A stretch of DNA of 64,000 bases from Anaerolineaceae bacterium (GCA_002702065.1 NZXX01000001.1:2356001-2420000); one strand, 5' to 3'; shown: positions 1 through 8,670, counted from the first letter of the stretch. The notes: generated from the letters alone by a model not told the origin. A program made the numbers and translations.

Positions 1-1047
1 ATCAACCGGTATGCCCGTAAAGAAAATCTGCTCAAGGAAAAAGACGGAAACTTTTCCGGCGAGCACACGCTTGAAGGTATCACCGCAATCGTGAGTGTGA
101 AACACCCGCAGCCTCAGTTTGAAAGCCAGACAAAAGTCAAGCTGCTCAACCCAGAGGTGCAAGGCGCTGTTTCGCAGGTCGTGTCCGAAAGTTTCATGGA
201 GTTTCTCGAGGTCAATCCCCGTGAAGCCCGCCGCATTGTCGAGAAATGTTTGACCAGCAAACGCGCCAGCGAAGCCGCCCGTAAAGCCCGTGATCTGGTG
301 CGCAGTGGTCCCAGCCTGCTGGAAAGCAGCACCTTGCCGGGTAAACTCGCCGATTGTTCATCGCATGGCCCGGAAGCCGAAATTTACATCGTTGAGGGTG
401 ATAGCGCCGGTGGCAGCGCCAAACAAGGCCGCGACCGCCATTTCCAGGCGATCTTGCCGCTGCGTGGTAAGATCCTCAACACAGAACGTGCCCGGCTGGA
501 CAAAGTCCTGGATAACAACGAAATCAAGGCCATGATCTCGGCACTGGGTACCGGCATCAGCGAAGATTTCCGTGTAGAGAGGCTGCGCTACGGACGAGTC
601 ATCATTATGACTGACGCGGATGTCGACGGCAGCCACATTCGCACCCTGCTGCTGACCTTCTTCTTCCGCCATATGCAGCCATTGATCCAGGAAGGCCATT
701 TGTATATTGCACAGCCACCCATCTACCGGCTGCAACAGGGCAAGAACATCGAGTACCTGTACGCGATTGCCGGGATGAATGAAGCCGAACTGTTAAACCG
801 GTCGCTCAACAAATACAACAGCCCAGACAAGGTGCGCGTTAACCGCTATAAAGGTCTTGGCGAAATGAACCCGGACCAGTTGTGGGAAACCACGATGGAT
901 CCGTCTACTCGTACGCTGCTTCAGGTCACGATTGAAGATGCCGCCGAAGCCGACCGCGTCTTTGATATGCTCATGGGGAGCAGCGTGCCGCCGCGCAAAC
1001 GCTTCATCCAGACGCACGCGAAGAACGTCCGCAATCTGGATGTCTAG
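1..1047 (+). CDS. gyrB: DNA gyrase subunit B, C-terminal part (5' truncated by window)
   Basis: This is the ATPase subunit of the type II topoisomerase that introduces negative supercoils together with GyrA. The reading frame is open from base 1 ([11 protein letters not shown]...), so the gene starts outside the window and the ORF-track start at 91 is only an internal GTG. Visible parts are the end of the transducer domain ([17 protein letters not shown]-like stretch, here with ESQ), the TOPRIM domain with [19 protein letters not shown] and the acidic [17 protein letters not shown] metal site, and the C-terminal block [19 protein letters not shown]. The absence of a long insertion near the C-terminus fits the short GyrB type. 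An intrinsic terminator follows directly. Confidence 0.97.
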   Translation: MNRYARKENLLKEKDGNFSGEHTLEGITAIVSVKHPQPQFESQTKVKLLNPEVQGAVSQVVSESFMEFLEVNPREARRIVEKCLTSKRASEAARKARDLVRSGPSLLESSTLPGKLADCSSHGPEAEIYIVEGDSAGGSAKQGRDRHFQAILPLRGKILNTERARLDKVLDNNEIKAMISALGTGISEDFRVERLRYGRVIIMTDADVDGSHIRTLLLTFFFRHMQPLIQEGHLYIAQPPIYRLQQGKNIEYLYAIAGMNEAELLNRSLNKYNSPDKVRVNRYKGLGEMNPDQLWETTMDPSTRTLLQVTIEDAAEADRVFDMLMGSSVPPRKRFIQTHAKNVRNLDV

Positions 1048-1083
1048 TTGTCGAACTCAAAATCAGTGGCGATAAATACGAAT

Positions 1084-1110
1084 AAGCACCCGGTTGGGTG
1101 CTTTTCTTTT
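1084..1110 (+). terminator. Intrinsic terminator after gyrB
   Basis: An 8-bp perfect stem AAGCACCC/GGGTGCTT with a GGTT loop is followed by TTTCTTTT. It lies 36 bases after the gyrB stop and before the convergent ridA stop at 1116. On the minus strand the same hairpin is followed by TTATTCGTATTT, which is a poor U-tract, so it works mainly for gyrB but may also help end the ridA transcript. Confidence 0.9.
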
Positions 1111-1115
1111 GCCCG

Positions 1116-1493
1116 TTAATCACAGGCGACGATAGCATCAATTTCAACCTCAGCCATTAAACCCAACCCCGTTACTTCGACCGTTGCACGTGCAGGCAGG
1201 GGTTCGCTGAAATATTCACGATAGATGGCATTCAGTTCCCCCATTTTGGAGATGTCCGTCACATAGATGTTGACCTTGACGACATCATCCATCGAGGAAC
1301 CGGCGGCAGTGATGATCGCTTTCAGGTTTTCCATCGCCTGCCGGGTCTGCGCGGCAAACCCCTCTTTGACCTTGCCGTCGATGCCCTTCCCAATCTGGCC
1401 GGATACAAACGCAAAACCTTTCATCTTGACGGCCAGCGAAAACGGATTGGTCGGCGTCGGCACAAGTGGGGTCGTCACAGATTCTTTTTGCAT
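1116..1493 (-). CDS. ridA: RidA family (YjgF/YER057c/UK114) enamine/imine deaminase
   Basis: A 125-residue single-domain protein, the usual length for RidA, which as a trimer hydrolyses reactive 2-aminoacrylate-type enamines/imines to 2-oxo acids and ammonia. The family hallmarks are visible: FVSGQIG near residue 30, PARATVEV with Arg102 at the position of the catalytic arginine, and the C-terminal EVEIDAIVA. An AGGAG site sits just upstream of the ATG, and the upstream dppF stop codon forms part of it (TAGGAG). It is the last gene of the dpp operon. That suggests an imine intermediate is made by the pathway served by this transporter, with the MLE-family enzyme and the divergent opine-dehydrogenase-like enzyme as candidate sources (inference). 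Confidence 0.92.
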   Translation of the reverse strand: MQKESVTTPLVPTPTNPFSLAVKMKGFAFVSGQIGKGIDGKVKEGFAAQTRQAMENLKAIITAAGSSMDDVVKVNIYVTDISKMGELNAIYREYFSEPLPARATVEVTGLGLMAEVEIDAIVACD

Positions 1494-1504
1494 TCAGGTT
1501 TCTC

Positions 1505-2545
1505 CTAATTTGATTCAACCGGGGTATTGGTTTCCCAGAGCGGTTCAAGCTGGGGATGAATACAGCGTACATAGTGCCCGCCCTCCTGTTGGGCCAGTGC
1601 CGGTTCGGGGTCCAGGCATTCTGGCGTGGCAAACTGGCAGCGCGGCGCAAAACGACAGCCGGACGGGATATTCATGGCATTTGGCAATTCGCCATCGAGG
1701 TCTGGTCGTTCGCGCACAACATCCGGGTCAACCACTGGCACCGCGTTTAGCAGCGCACGTGTATACGGATGGTTGGCGTTGTGCATCACTTTTGAGGTCG
1801 GTCCAATCTCGACCACCTTGCCCAGATACATGATCGCTGTCCGGTCGCACAGATACTGCACCGTCGACAGATCATGCGAAATAAAAATGATCGTGACACC
1901 CAGGTTCCGCCGCAGTTCATCGAGCAAGTTGAGAATGCCGCTGCGGATGGAGACATCCAGCATTGACACCGGCTCGTCGGCTACCAGCACGCGTGGTTCC
2001 AGCACAATGGCGCGGGCGATGGATACACGCTGCCGCTGACCACCGCTCAGTTTCTGAGGATGACTGTCGAGCAGCGTGTCGTCGGCATTGAGGCCGGAGA
2101 GTATCAGGGCGCGGCGCACCCGTTCGCGCAGCTCCCGCTTATCACGAATGCCATTGACCATGAGGGGTTCGGCGACGGTACGATAGATGGTGAAGTGCGG
2201 GTTCAGTGTCGAATACGGGTCCTGAAAGATAATTTGCACCCCGCGACGAAACTGCGGCATCTCCTGCTTGCTCATATGGGCGATATCCTTGCCCTCAAAC
2301 AGGATTTTGCCGCTGGTAGGCGTTTGCAGGCGCACGATCAATTCGCCGAGGGTACTCTTGCCCGAGCCACTTTCCCCCACCAGACCCAATATCTCGCCGG
2401 AAGCCACGCTCAGGTCGACCCCATCTACCGCTTTAACGTACTTGCGATCACGATCCAGAATATCCGCCAGCAAGCCACGACGCACCTGATACCATTTGTG
2501 AACATCTTGCAATTCAAGGATCGGTGCCGGATTTATTTCAGCCAT
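1505..2545 (-). CDS. Di-/oligopeptide ABC transporter ATP-binding protein (DppF/OppF type)
   Basis: A 346-residue cytoplasmic ATPase that powers uptake with the DppD-type partner encoded just upstream. It has a Walker A GESGSGKST near residue 57, a Q-loop in IIFQDPYSTLNP, the signature LSGGQRQRV, a Walker B VLVADEPVSMLD and an H-loop ISHD. The C-terminal oligo_HPY region carries the two-cysteine pattern CRFAPRCQFATPEC typical of this subfamily, which in some members binds a cluster or metal. The start overlaps the end of the dppD-like gene by 8 bases, indicating translational coupling. The substrate cannot be read from this subunit. Confidence 0.95.
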   Translation of the reverse strand: MAEINPAPILELQDVHKWYQVRRGLLADILDRDRKYVKAVDGVDLSVASGEILGLVGESGSGKSTLGELIVRLQTPTSGKILFEGKDIAHMSKQEMPQFRRGVQIIFQDPYSTLNPHFTIYRTVAEPLMVNGIRDKRELRERVRRALILSGLNADDTLLDSHPQKLSGGQRQRVSIARAIVLEPRVLVADEPVSMLDVSIRSGILNLLDELRRNLGVTIIFISHDLSTVQYLCDRTAIMYLGKVVEIGPTSKVMHNANHPYTRALLNAVPVVDPDVVRERPDLDGELPNAMNIPSGCRFAPRCQFATPECLDPEPALAQQEGGHYVRCIHPQLEPLWETNTPVESN

Positions 2546-3593
2546 GAGGAGATGTTCCGTTCATTGGTGACGCGAAGGTATCCCGTGTCGCGCTTTCCGG
2601 GTTCCATGTGGCTTCATTGCCAGCCAGGTTCAGCATTTCTTCCGCTTTATCGACATAATGACAGGCCGCATAATGCCCAGGCCGTACTTGAACCAGCGGT
2701 GGTTCTTCGGATGTGCAGCGTTCGGTTGCAAACGGACAACGAGATGCAAAACGACAACCCGTCGGCGGCGGTGCCAGCTTCGGTGGATGACCGGGTATCG
2801 AGATCAGTCGATGTGGATGGCGTATATCCGGAAAGGCATTCTTCAACCCCATCGTGTAGGGATGCGCGGGCCGTTTCAGGACGTCGCCAATCGGGCCGAA
2901 TTCAGCAAATTTCCCGGCATACATCACCGCCACCAGATCACAGGTTTCGGCAATCACGCCGATGTCGTGCGAGATGTACACCATCGCAAATCCGAACTGC
3001 TTTTGCAGCTCGATAATCTGCTTGAGAATGCGGTCCTGAACAATGACGTCCAGCGCGGTAGTCGGCTCATCCGCAATAATCAGGCGCGGGTTCAACGCCA
3101 GCGCCATCGCTATGACCAGCCGCTGTTTCATGCCGCCGCTGAGCTGATGCGGGTAATCGTTCAGCCGCTGCGGGGCGATCCCGACCAGTTGACACAGACT
3201 TTCGGCGCGTGTTTCAGCTTCCTTCTTCGACATGGGGTCATGTGCCTGTATCGCCTCGACGATCTGATCACGCAGGCGATAGACCGGGTCCAGGCTGTTC
3301 ATGGCACTCTGGGGCACCAGCGCGATGTCTTTCCAGCGCACGGCGTTCAGTGCCTCCGGGCTCAGGTCCAGCAGCTCGGTGCCGTCCCAGCGGATGCTCC
3401 CCCCCGCGATCCGCGCAGGCCGCGGCAGCAGTTTCATCAGCGTCTTGGCAACGGTGGTCTTGCCACAGCCGGACTCCCCCACAATGCCCAGATTCTGCCC
3501 GATGTCCAGTTTGAAACTGACCCCGTCGACAGCCTGCACCGGTGGGGACCCGGCATACGTAACTTTCAGATCATTGACTTCTAATAGCGACAT
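2538..3593 (-). CDS. Di-/oligopeptide ABC transporter ATP-binding protein (DppD/OppD type)
   Basis: A 351-residue partner ATPase of the DppF-type subunit. Walker A is GESGCGKTT, the signature is LSGGMKQRL (Met instead of Gln before KQR, normal in the DppD branch), Walker B is [12 protein letters not shown], and the H-loop is ISHDIGVIAE. The C-terminal oligo_HPY domain has CRFASRCPFATERC. The gene begins 3 bases after the permease stop, and its 3' end overlaps dppF. About 40 residues follow the oligo_HPY motif, a slightly long tail without a recognisable domain. Confidence 0.95.
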   Translation of the reverse strand: MSLLEVNDLKVTYAGSPPVQAVDGVSFKLDIGQNLGIVGESGCGKTTVAKTLMKLLPRPARIAGGSIRWDGTELLDLSPEALNAVRWKDIALVPQSAMNSLDPVYRLRDQIVEAIQAHDPMSKKEAETRAESLCQLVGIAPQRLNDYPHQLSGGMKQRLVIAMALALNPRLIIADEPTTALDVIVQDRILKQIIELQKQFGFAMVYISHDIGVIAETCDLVAVMYAGKFAEFGPIGDVLKRPAHPYTMGLKNAFPDIRHPHRLISIPGHPPKLAPPPTGCRFASRCPFATERCTSEEPPLVQVRPGHYAACHYVDKAEEMLNLAGNEATWNPESATRDTFASPMNGTSPHG

Positions 3594-3596
3594 CGA

Positions 3597-4460
3597 CTAT
3601 TCCACAAGATTAGGATTGGCGATTGGTTCGAGCGCACGCGTGATAAAGTAGCTGGAAATCACCACCAGGACAATTGACAGGCCCGGCGCCATCATCCACC
3701 ACCACGCCTGCCGCATCGCGCCGCTGGCAAAGGCGGTCTGTAAAATGATGCCCCAGCTCATCGCCTGCGGTGGCCCAAAGCCGAGAAAACTGATGCTGGC
3801 TTCGGCAATAATGGCCCAGCCAATCGTGATAGGCACGTACATTAAGATGACTGGAAAAATATTGGGCGCGATGTGCTGGTAGAGAATGCGGGCGTCGGAC
3901 GCACCGGCGACCCTGGCCGCCTTGACAAATGGTCGCTGCGACAGCGATAGCACCAGTGCCCGGATGACACGCGCAGGCGACCGCCACATAATCAGTGTCA
4001 TGACCAGCACCAGGTTGAACACGCTGGGCCCCAACAGGCCGACAAGCAGAATCGCAAACGGTTCAAACGGAATCGAATAACTGATATCCACCAGCCGCAT
4101 CAGAAAATCGTCGACCCGCCCCCCGAAATAACCGGCAATCAGCCCGACATTGGCGCCGATCAGCGCGACGGAAAGCGCCGACAAAAATCCGACCAGCAGC
4201 GCAACCCGGCTGCCATAAACCACCTGGCTAAAAATATCGCGGGCGAGGTTGTTGGTGCCAAACAGGAAACGGGTCGAGGGCGGTTCGTACTTCAGCGCAA
4301 CATCCGTCTCCGCATCAGTGATAATCTCATCCGGGTCATAAGGGGCGATCTGTGGCGCAAACAGGGCAACGACCGCAAACAACACGATCACGACCAGGCC
4401 AAACAAAGCCATTTTGTCAGCCAGAATTGCGCGAAAGATGAGGTTCATATTGGAAAACAT
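3597..4460 (-). CDS. Di-/oligopeptide ABC transporter permease (DppC/OppC type)
   Basis: A 287-residue inner-membrane permease with an N-terminal OppC_N transmembrane segment (LFGLVVIVLFAVVALFAPQIAPYDP) and a binding-protein-dependent transport domain. Typical cues are FLFGTNNLARDIFSQVVYGSR, the EAA-like loop AARVAGASDARILYQHIAPN that contacts the ATPases, and the final EASISFLGFGPPQAMSWG block. A GAGG site 6 bases before the ATG supports this start. Only 8 bases separate it from the upstream permease. It acts as a heterodimer with the DppB-type permease. Confidence 0.95.
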   Translation of the reverse strand: MFSNMNLIFRAILADKMALFGLVVIVLFAVVALFAPQIAPYDPDEIITDAETDVALKYEPPSTRFLFGTNNLARDIFSQVVYGSRVALLVGFLSALSVALIGANVGLIAGYFGGRVDDFLMRLVDISYSIPFEPFAILLVGLLGPSVFNLVLVMTLIMWRSPARVIRALVLSLSQRPFVKAARVAGASDARILYQHIAPNIFPVILMYVPITIGWAIIAEASISFLGFGPPQAMSWGIILQTAFASGAMRQAWWWMMAPGLSIVLVVISSYFITRALEPIANPNLVE

Positions 4461-4468
4461 GGGCGGCC

Positions 4469-5449
4469 TCAGTGATAACTAATGCGCGGATCGAGATAGG
4501 CATAGGCGAGATCGGCAAGCAGATTCATGAGCAGAACCATGACCGCCAGTAACAGAAATGCACCCTGCGCGACCGGAAAATCCTGCCGGGTGACCGCCTG
4601 TACGATCTCGCGCCCCAACCCCGGCCAGGAGAACACCACCTCGATCACTGTCATACCGCCCAGCGCCATGCCGATATTGACAGCAGCGGCGGTCACAACC
4701 GGCAAAATACTGTTACGGACGGCGTGGCGGTAGATGACCTGACGTTCCGGCAGGCCTTTCGCGCGCGCCATTTCGATGTAATCTTCGTTGAGGGTCTCCA
4801 GCACAGTATTACGCAACAGCAATAGCGGCAGCGTCATGGTGTACAACCCGGAGACCACCACCGGCAAAATCAGGTGATGCAGGAAGTCGATATTGAAGTA
4901 CTTCTCAAAATCGTTCGCCGCGATATACCCAACAGAGCGCATCCCGGAATGCGGAAACCAGCCCAGATAGAACGAAAAGATCGTTACAGCCAGCATCCCG
5001 GTCCAGAACTGCGGTGCAGAACGAAAGAACAGTGTAAAAGAGAGGCCGACACTTTCGCTCAGTCTGCCACGACGGGTGGCGAGAAAGGCCCCGCACACGA
5101 TGCCAATGGGATAGGCAAACAGAAAGGAGGCCAGCGCCAGGACTATGGTGTTGCCAACCCGGCTGCCCAGATGCTCCAGCACCGGTTCGCGCGAAAAGAA
5201 CGAAATCCCGAAGTCGCCACGCAGCAGATTACCGATGTAATGAAGGTACTGTTCGCCAATAGGACGATCCAGCCCAAAGCTTTGCAGCAGCGCTGCCCGC
5301 GTCTCAGCCGGGAATGTCGGGTCCACAACCATCGTGGTCGGGTCGCCCGGCAACAGCCGAAACAGCACAAACACCATAGTCGCAATGACCCAGATGGTGA
5401 TGATTGTCTGAAAGATGCGGCGAAACAAATACCCACGTATATTGACCAT
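4469..5449 (-). CDS. Di-/oligopeptide ABC transporter permease (DppB/OppB type)
   Basis: A 326-residue inner-membrane permease. It starts with the DppB hallmark YLFRRIFQTIITIWVIATMVF followed by FRLLPGDPTT, has six predicted membrane spans, and carries the EAA-loop MARAKGLPERQVIYRHAVRNSILP and the closing DLAYAYLDPRISY motif. GAGGGG lies 5 bases before the ATG. It is preceded by a 126-base gap after the enolase-superfamily gene; I see no clear promoter there, so transcription probably comes from the promoter upstream of the binding protein. Confidence 0.95.
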   Translation of the reverse strand: MVNIRGYLFRRIFQTIITIWVIATMVFVLFRLLPGDPTTMVVDPTFPAETRAALLQSFGLDRPIGEQYLHYIGNLLRGDFGISFFSREPVLEHLGSRVGNTIVLALASFLFAYPIGIVCGAFLATRRGRLSESVGLSFTLFFRSAPQFWTGMLAVTIFSFYLGWFPHSGMRSVGYIAANDFEKYFNIDFLHHLILPVVVSGLYTMTLPLLLLRNTVLETLNEDYIEMARAKGLPERQVIYRHAVRNSILPVVTAAAVNIGMALGGMTVIEVVFSWPGLGREIVQAVTRQDFPVAQGAFLLLAVMVLLMNLLADLAYAYLDPRISYH

Positions 5450-5575
5450 TTCAACCCCTCAAGTGTGCAGGCAGGTTGATTATCCCGATTGCGGCGGGGC
5501 GGGCAGCCGTGTCGCGCTGGCTCCCCATCCCAAAGTGCGCACCTATAGTGAATGTGCTGTACAGGCCCAACTCGG

Positions 5576-6712
5576 CTAGCTCGATAGGTCGATGCGCTCC
5601 ACATCCCCTTCGCGATACTTACTCAAGCGGGACTCGTCAAGTTCAAAGCCCAAACCAGGTCCGGTCGGGACGACAAAGCCACCATCCTTCATGGCAATCG
5701 GTTCCACGCCCAGGTCTTCGCTTAACAATGCCTGTCCGCTCATCTCGCAGCCGAGGTCAATGCTGGGGCTGGAACCCGCCAGATGCAAACCCGCCGATGC
5801 GCCGATGACACTCTCCAGCGCCCCGCCGACATAGCCGCGCATCCCAAAAGCCTGCGCCAACCCAGCCATTTTCTTCGAGTTCAACAGCCCGCCGGGGCCA
5901 ATGATATAGATGCTCACATAGTCTGCGGCGCGGTTCTTGGCGATGTTCGCCAACGCTTCGAGCGACTTCGCCGCTTCATCGGCCATGATCGGAATCGGCG
6001 ACTGGCGCGTAATTTCGATCATGCCCTCGATGTCATTCATGTGAATCGGCTGTTCGAGGAAGTCGAGCCGGTAGGGGGCCAGCATCTGTGTCACCCGAAT
6101 GGCCGTTTTGAGGTCATAGGCCTGGTTCGCGTCCGCCCGAATGCTGATGTCATCACCCAGCTCCTGGCGCAGCGCCTTGACCATCTCGACATCGTCTTCG
6201 GCAGCCTGCCGTCCGGTCTTCACCTTAAGGATGCGCCAGCCACGCTCGACCATACGAACCGCCTCATCGACTGCCGTTTTGGTGTCGACAATCGGCAGCG
6301 ACCAACTAATCGGCACCGCGTCGCGCACCTTGCCTCCCAGCAGGTTATAGACCGGCGTGTTCAGGGCTTTACCGGCAATATCGTAGGCCGCCATGATGAG
6401 GGCACCCTTCGCGCGCTGGTTGCCCGGCACAGCCCGGTTGAGCGCGGTAGTCAGGGCTTCCTGATTGAAAGGGTCGTGCCCCAGTATGGCCGGGACAAGC
6501 TTCGTGCGAAGAACGACGCGTACAGTCCCAGGTGTCTCGCCAAGCTGCGAATGACCCACCATATGGGGTGCCTCGCCAACCCCAATGATGCCTTCATCGG
6601 TATACAACTTGACCACGACATTTTCCTGGTTGGTCGTCGTACCAATTGCCATTTGATGTGGGCGCACGACAGGGATCTTGAGCGATTGAATCTCAACCGC
6701 GGTGATTTTCAT
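5576..6712 (-). CDS. Enolase superfamily enzyme, muconate-lactonizing (MLE/MR) type
   Basis: A 378-residue protein with the capping N-terminal domain and a (beta/alpha)7-beta barrel of the mandelate racemase/muconate lactonizing enzyme group. Visible residues are the KxK motif LKVKTG (Lys163, Lys165) and the three Mg2+ ligands: Asp194 (RADANQAY), Glu220 (DFLEQPI) and Asp245 (MADEAAKS). In MLE-subgroup epimerases and cycloisomerases a second catalytic lysine follows on strand six (NIKLMKCGG-like). Here the aligned stretch is SIYIIGPGG, so by eye Tyr269 replaces that lysine. One-base chemistry (dehydration or one-sided proton transfer) is therefore more likely than two-base epimerisation. An AGGAG site precedes the ATG. 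The gene lies between the binding-protein gene and the permeases, so it probably acts on the imported compound. The exact substrate is unknown. Confidence 0.88.
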   Translation of the reverse strand: MKITAVEIQSLKIPVVRPHQMAIGTTTNQENVVVKLYTDEGIIGVGEAPHMVGHSQLGETPGTVRVVLRTKLVPAILGHDPFNQEALTTALNRAVPGNQRAKGALIMAAYDIAGKALNTPVYNLLGGKVRDAVPISWSLPIVDTKTAVDEAVRMVERGWRILKVKTGRQAAEDDVEMVKALRQELGDDISIRADANQAYDLKTAIRVTQMLAPYRLDFLEQPIHMNDIEGMIEITRQSPIPIMADEAAKSLEALANIAKNRAADYVSIYIIGPGGLLNSKKMAGLAQAFGMRGYVGGALESVIGASAGLHLAGSSPSIDLGCEMSGQALLSEDLGVEPIAMKDGGFVVPTGPGLGFELDESRLSKYREGDVERIDLSS

Positions 6713-6876
6713 ACTTCTCTCCTGTAGAGTTTAGCCATCAAGAGTTGTTCGTCTCAGTACACTGGCCCGGTCTTGCACCCTATCCTCAATCGTGCCCAAC
6801 AACCGAGTGCGATGGTGAGAAATTGTTATACGCATTGCCAAGCGACCACTCACGATTAAATGCGATGTTGGATAAA

Positions 6877-6916
6877 GGAGGCCAGTTGATCAGCGTGATG
6901 CTCACAACAGGCCCCC
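6877..6916 (-). terminator. Intercistronic hairpin after the substrate-binding protein gene (attenuator or 3' stabiliser)
   Basis: Read on the minus strand, GGGGGCC-T-GTTG pairs with CAAC-T-GGCCTCC: seven pairs including one G-U, a T-T mismatch and four more pairs, around a 16-base centre. TTTATCC follows. It starts about 15 bases after the binding-protein stop and lies ~165 bases before the MLE-type gene. The short U-run suggests only partial termination, which would let the binding protein be made in excess over the membrane subunits. Confidence 0.6.
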
Positions 6917-6931
6917 TTCCCTGTTCAGAAC

Positions 6932-8560
6932 TTATTCCGCCGGGAACAGCAGTCGCCCGCTGTCATCCCAGCTGTAACCAGCATCGGTCAGAATCTGCCG
7001 CGCAGCTTCCAGGTCGAAGCTGGGGAACGTCAGGTCCGGGTCATGCCAGGCGGCATTGGCCGGGGCGATAAATCCGGCACCGGGAACCGCGTAGCCATCC
7101 AGCAGCGTGTTGACAATGGTGTCATAGTCGATGGTGTGGGCGATGGCCTGACGGAACGCTGGATCATCGAAGGGCGGAATACGCAGGTTGAAGCCCACGT
7201 AGTACACGCCGAAGTCCTGCTCCTCGATACGTGTCAGATAGTCATACTGCTCCAGTTCCTCGATCTGCGTCGGCAGCAGACGACGATCCGGCATCTGGAC
7301 ATCACCGCTGACCAGACCCTGGAACAACGCATCCGGGGTGGCATACACCACGCTGGAGAAGCTGTCGATTTCGGGTGCCTGGAAGTGGTCCTTGTAAGCC
7401 ATCAGCGTCAGCACTTCACCACGCTGCCAGCCACCCCAACTGAAGGGGCCGCTGCCAATCGGGTTGTCCACCTGGGCTTCGGCCAGCACACCATCCACGT
7501 TTTCCCAGATGTGCTTGGGAACGATCAGAATCTGGGAGAAGGTCGCCTGAAACAGCGCCGGATAGGGCTGGCTGAGGTGGAAGATCAGCGTGTAATCATC
7601 GACCTGTTCCACTTCTTCAATCGGGTCCAGGAACGGGGCGTAAATCGCCGCACCTTCTGCCTTCTGGATGTCGTAGCTGTACTTCACATCTTCGGCGGTA
7701 ACCGGCTCGCCATCGTGGAAGGTCATGCCCTGCCGCACATTGACCTGCACGGTGGTATCGTCGATCACTTCCCAGCTCTCGGCAGCCCACGGTTCGACCG
7801 TGCCGTCAGGCCGGACGCGCCCCAGCATGTCGTAGATCAGACGCAGGATGTCGGTGTTGGCACCACCTGTCACCGGCGCAAACAGGTTGACCGTATCGAT
7901 GTCACCGGCTTTACCCATCGCCAGCATCCGCTGATCGGTAATGGGTGTCATGCTCAGCAGGTTCCAGATGTTGAACAGGCCCTGCCCCATCATCGGTGTT
8001 GGGTTTTCGAATAGCGTGTTGTTGTAGGCCGTTACTTCTGTGACGTGATACAGCGCAATCGCTGGTAAATCTTCCGCCAGCTTCTGCTGGGTCTGATAAA
8101 CCAGATCCTGCCGCAGCGCCTCATCCATTGTGGTTCGCTGCGCTTCGATCAGGGCATCATATTCTTCGCTGCAATACCCCTGATAATTGACGCCGGTATC
8201 GACACCTGGGCAGGTAAACGGACGATTCAAAAGCACGTCAGGGTCCAGCCGTTCCGGTCGGCTGACGTAGCCGGAGATAAAGGCATGGAAGTCATCATTC
8301 GGCGGGCTGTTTAAGCGTTGCGACAAGGCCTGGAAGTCCATACCTGTCACCTCGACACTGAGACCAAGCTCTTCCCACGCCTGAGTCAGCAACAAACCTG
8401 CTTCGTAACGAATGGGGTCATAGCTGGCGGTGGGAATAATAAACTGGAGCGTGGAGATTTCAGAACCTTCCTGTAAAGCGGGTTTTGCAAACGCGTTGAA
8501 CCCCCCTAAAGACAAGAAGCCGACAACGAGAAACAGCTTGAAAAGGAAACGTTGACGCAT
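6932..8560 (-). CDS. Secreted ABC substrate-binding protein, SBP_bac_5 family, apparently circularly permuted
   Basis: The extracytoplasmic receptor of the adjacent dppBCDF system. I chose the ATG at 8560 (542 residues) because AGGAGG lies 9 bases upstream and a signal peptide follows at once (residues 1-25, hydrophobic FLFKLFLVVGFLSLGG, cleavage near FNAFA/K). The ORF-track start at 8680 would place the RBS inside the gene. The domain order is odd. Residues ~36-205 look like the C-terminal lobe of SBP_bac_5 proteins (LLLTQAWEELGLSVEV, LDPDVLL, YDALIEAQ, LPAIALYH). Residues ~220-542 look like the N-terminal part (YDMLGRVRPDG, EPWAAESWEV, GMTFHDGEPVTAEDVKYS, IGSGPF) and stop at ILTDAGYSWDDSGRLLFP, where a normal protein would enter the C-terminal lobe. 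Joining the end back to the start restores a conventional sequence. Confidence 0.88.
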   Translation of the reverse strand: MRQRFLFKLFLVVGFLSLGGFNAFAKPALQEGSEISTLQFIIPTASYDPIRYEAGLLLTQAWEELGLSVEVTGMDFQALSQRLNSPPNDDFHAFISGYVSRPERLDPDVLLNRPFTCPGVDTGVNYQGYCSEEYDALIEAQRTTMDEALRQDLVYQTQQKLAEDLPAIALYHVTEVTAYNNTLFENPTPMMGQGLFNIWNLLSMTPITDQRMLAMGKAGDIDTVNLFAPVTGGANTDILRLIYDMLGRVRPDGTVEPWAAESWEVIDDTTVQVNVRQGMTFHDGEPVTAEDVKYSYDIQKAEGAAIYAPFLDPIEEVEQVDDYTLIFHLSQPYPALFQATFSQILIVPKHIWENVDGVLAEAQVDNPIGSGPFSWGGWQRGEVLTLMAYKDHFQAPEIDSFSSVVYATPDALFQGLVSGDVQMPDRRLLPTQIEELEQYDYLTRIEEQDFGVYYVGFNLRIPPFDDPAFRQAIAHTIDYDTIVNTLLDGYAVPGAGFIAPANAAWHDPDLTFPSFDLEAARQILTDAGYSWDDSGRLLFPAE

Positions 8561-8600
8561 GTTGACCATCCTCCTGCTAACGTGCTTTGACTGCGAGATA

Positions 8601-8610
8601 TACCACTGGT
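8601..8610. promoter_or_regulatory. Candidate operator copy 1 (TACCACTGGT)
   Basis: TACCACTGGT, preceded by A, repeats the core of the palindrome at 8837-8851 (11 bases shared, ATACCACTGGT). The inner ACCA-C-TGGT is itself symmetric. It lies in the 5' untranslated region of the binding-protein gene, about 30 bases downstream of the predicted transcription start, a position suited to repression. The binding factor is probably the FadR-type protein encoded at 9048 (inference). Confidence 0.55.
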
Positions 8611-8642
8611 CCGACAAGCAGACGAGGTGCCTTAGTGCACTA

Positions 8643-8670
8643 ATTATGGTGCCATTTTTTACCTTGTCAA
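8643..8670 (-). promoter_or_regulatory. Sigma70-type promoter of the binding-protein/MLE/dpp/ridA operon
   Basis: On the minus strand there is a perfect -35 TTGACA (8665-8670), a 16-base spacer and -10 CATAAT (8643-8648). Transcription would start near 8636, giving a leader of about 75 bases before the ATG at 8560. Confidence 0.72.

Noticed and set aside
7043-8014. 323-residue plus-strand ORF antisense to the permuted binding protein, and similar long antisense ORFs (2060-3016, 5783-6727, 15819-17009, 28702-29904, 50008-51417, 56660-57970)
   Set aside because: They mirror high-GC codon structure of genes with strong family matches on the other strand, and have no RBS or domain pattern of their own.
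6932-8560. The unusual binding protein as a pseudogene or chimera of two broken genes
   Set aside because: It has one continuous frame, a well-placed RBS and a complete signal peptide, and the two parts together account for one whole domain without loss, so permutation fits better than decay.
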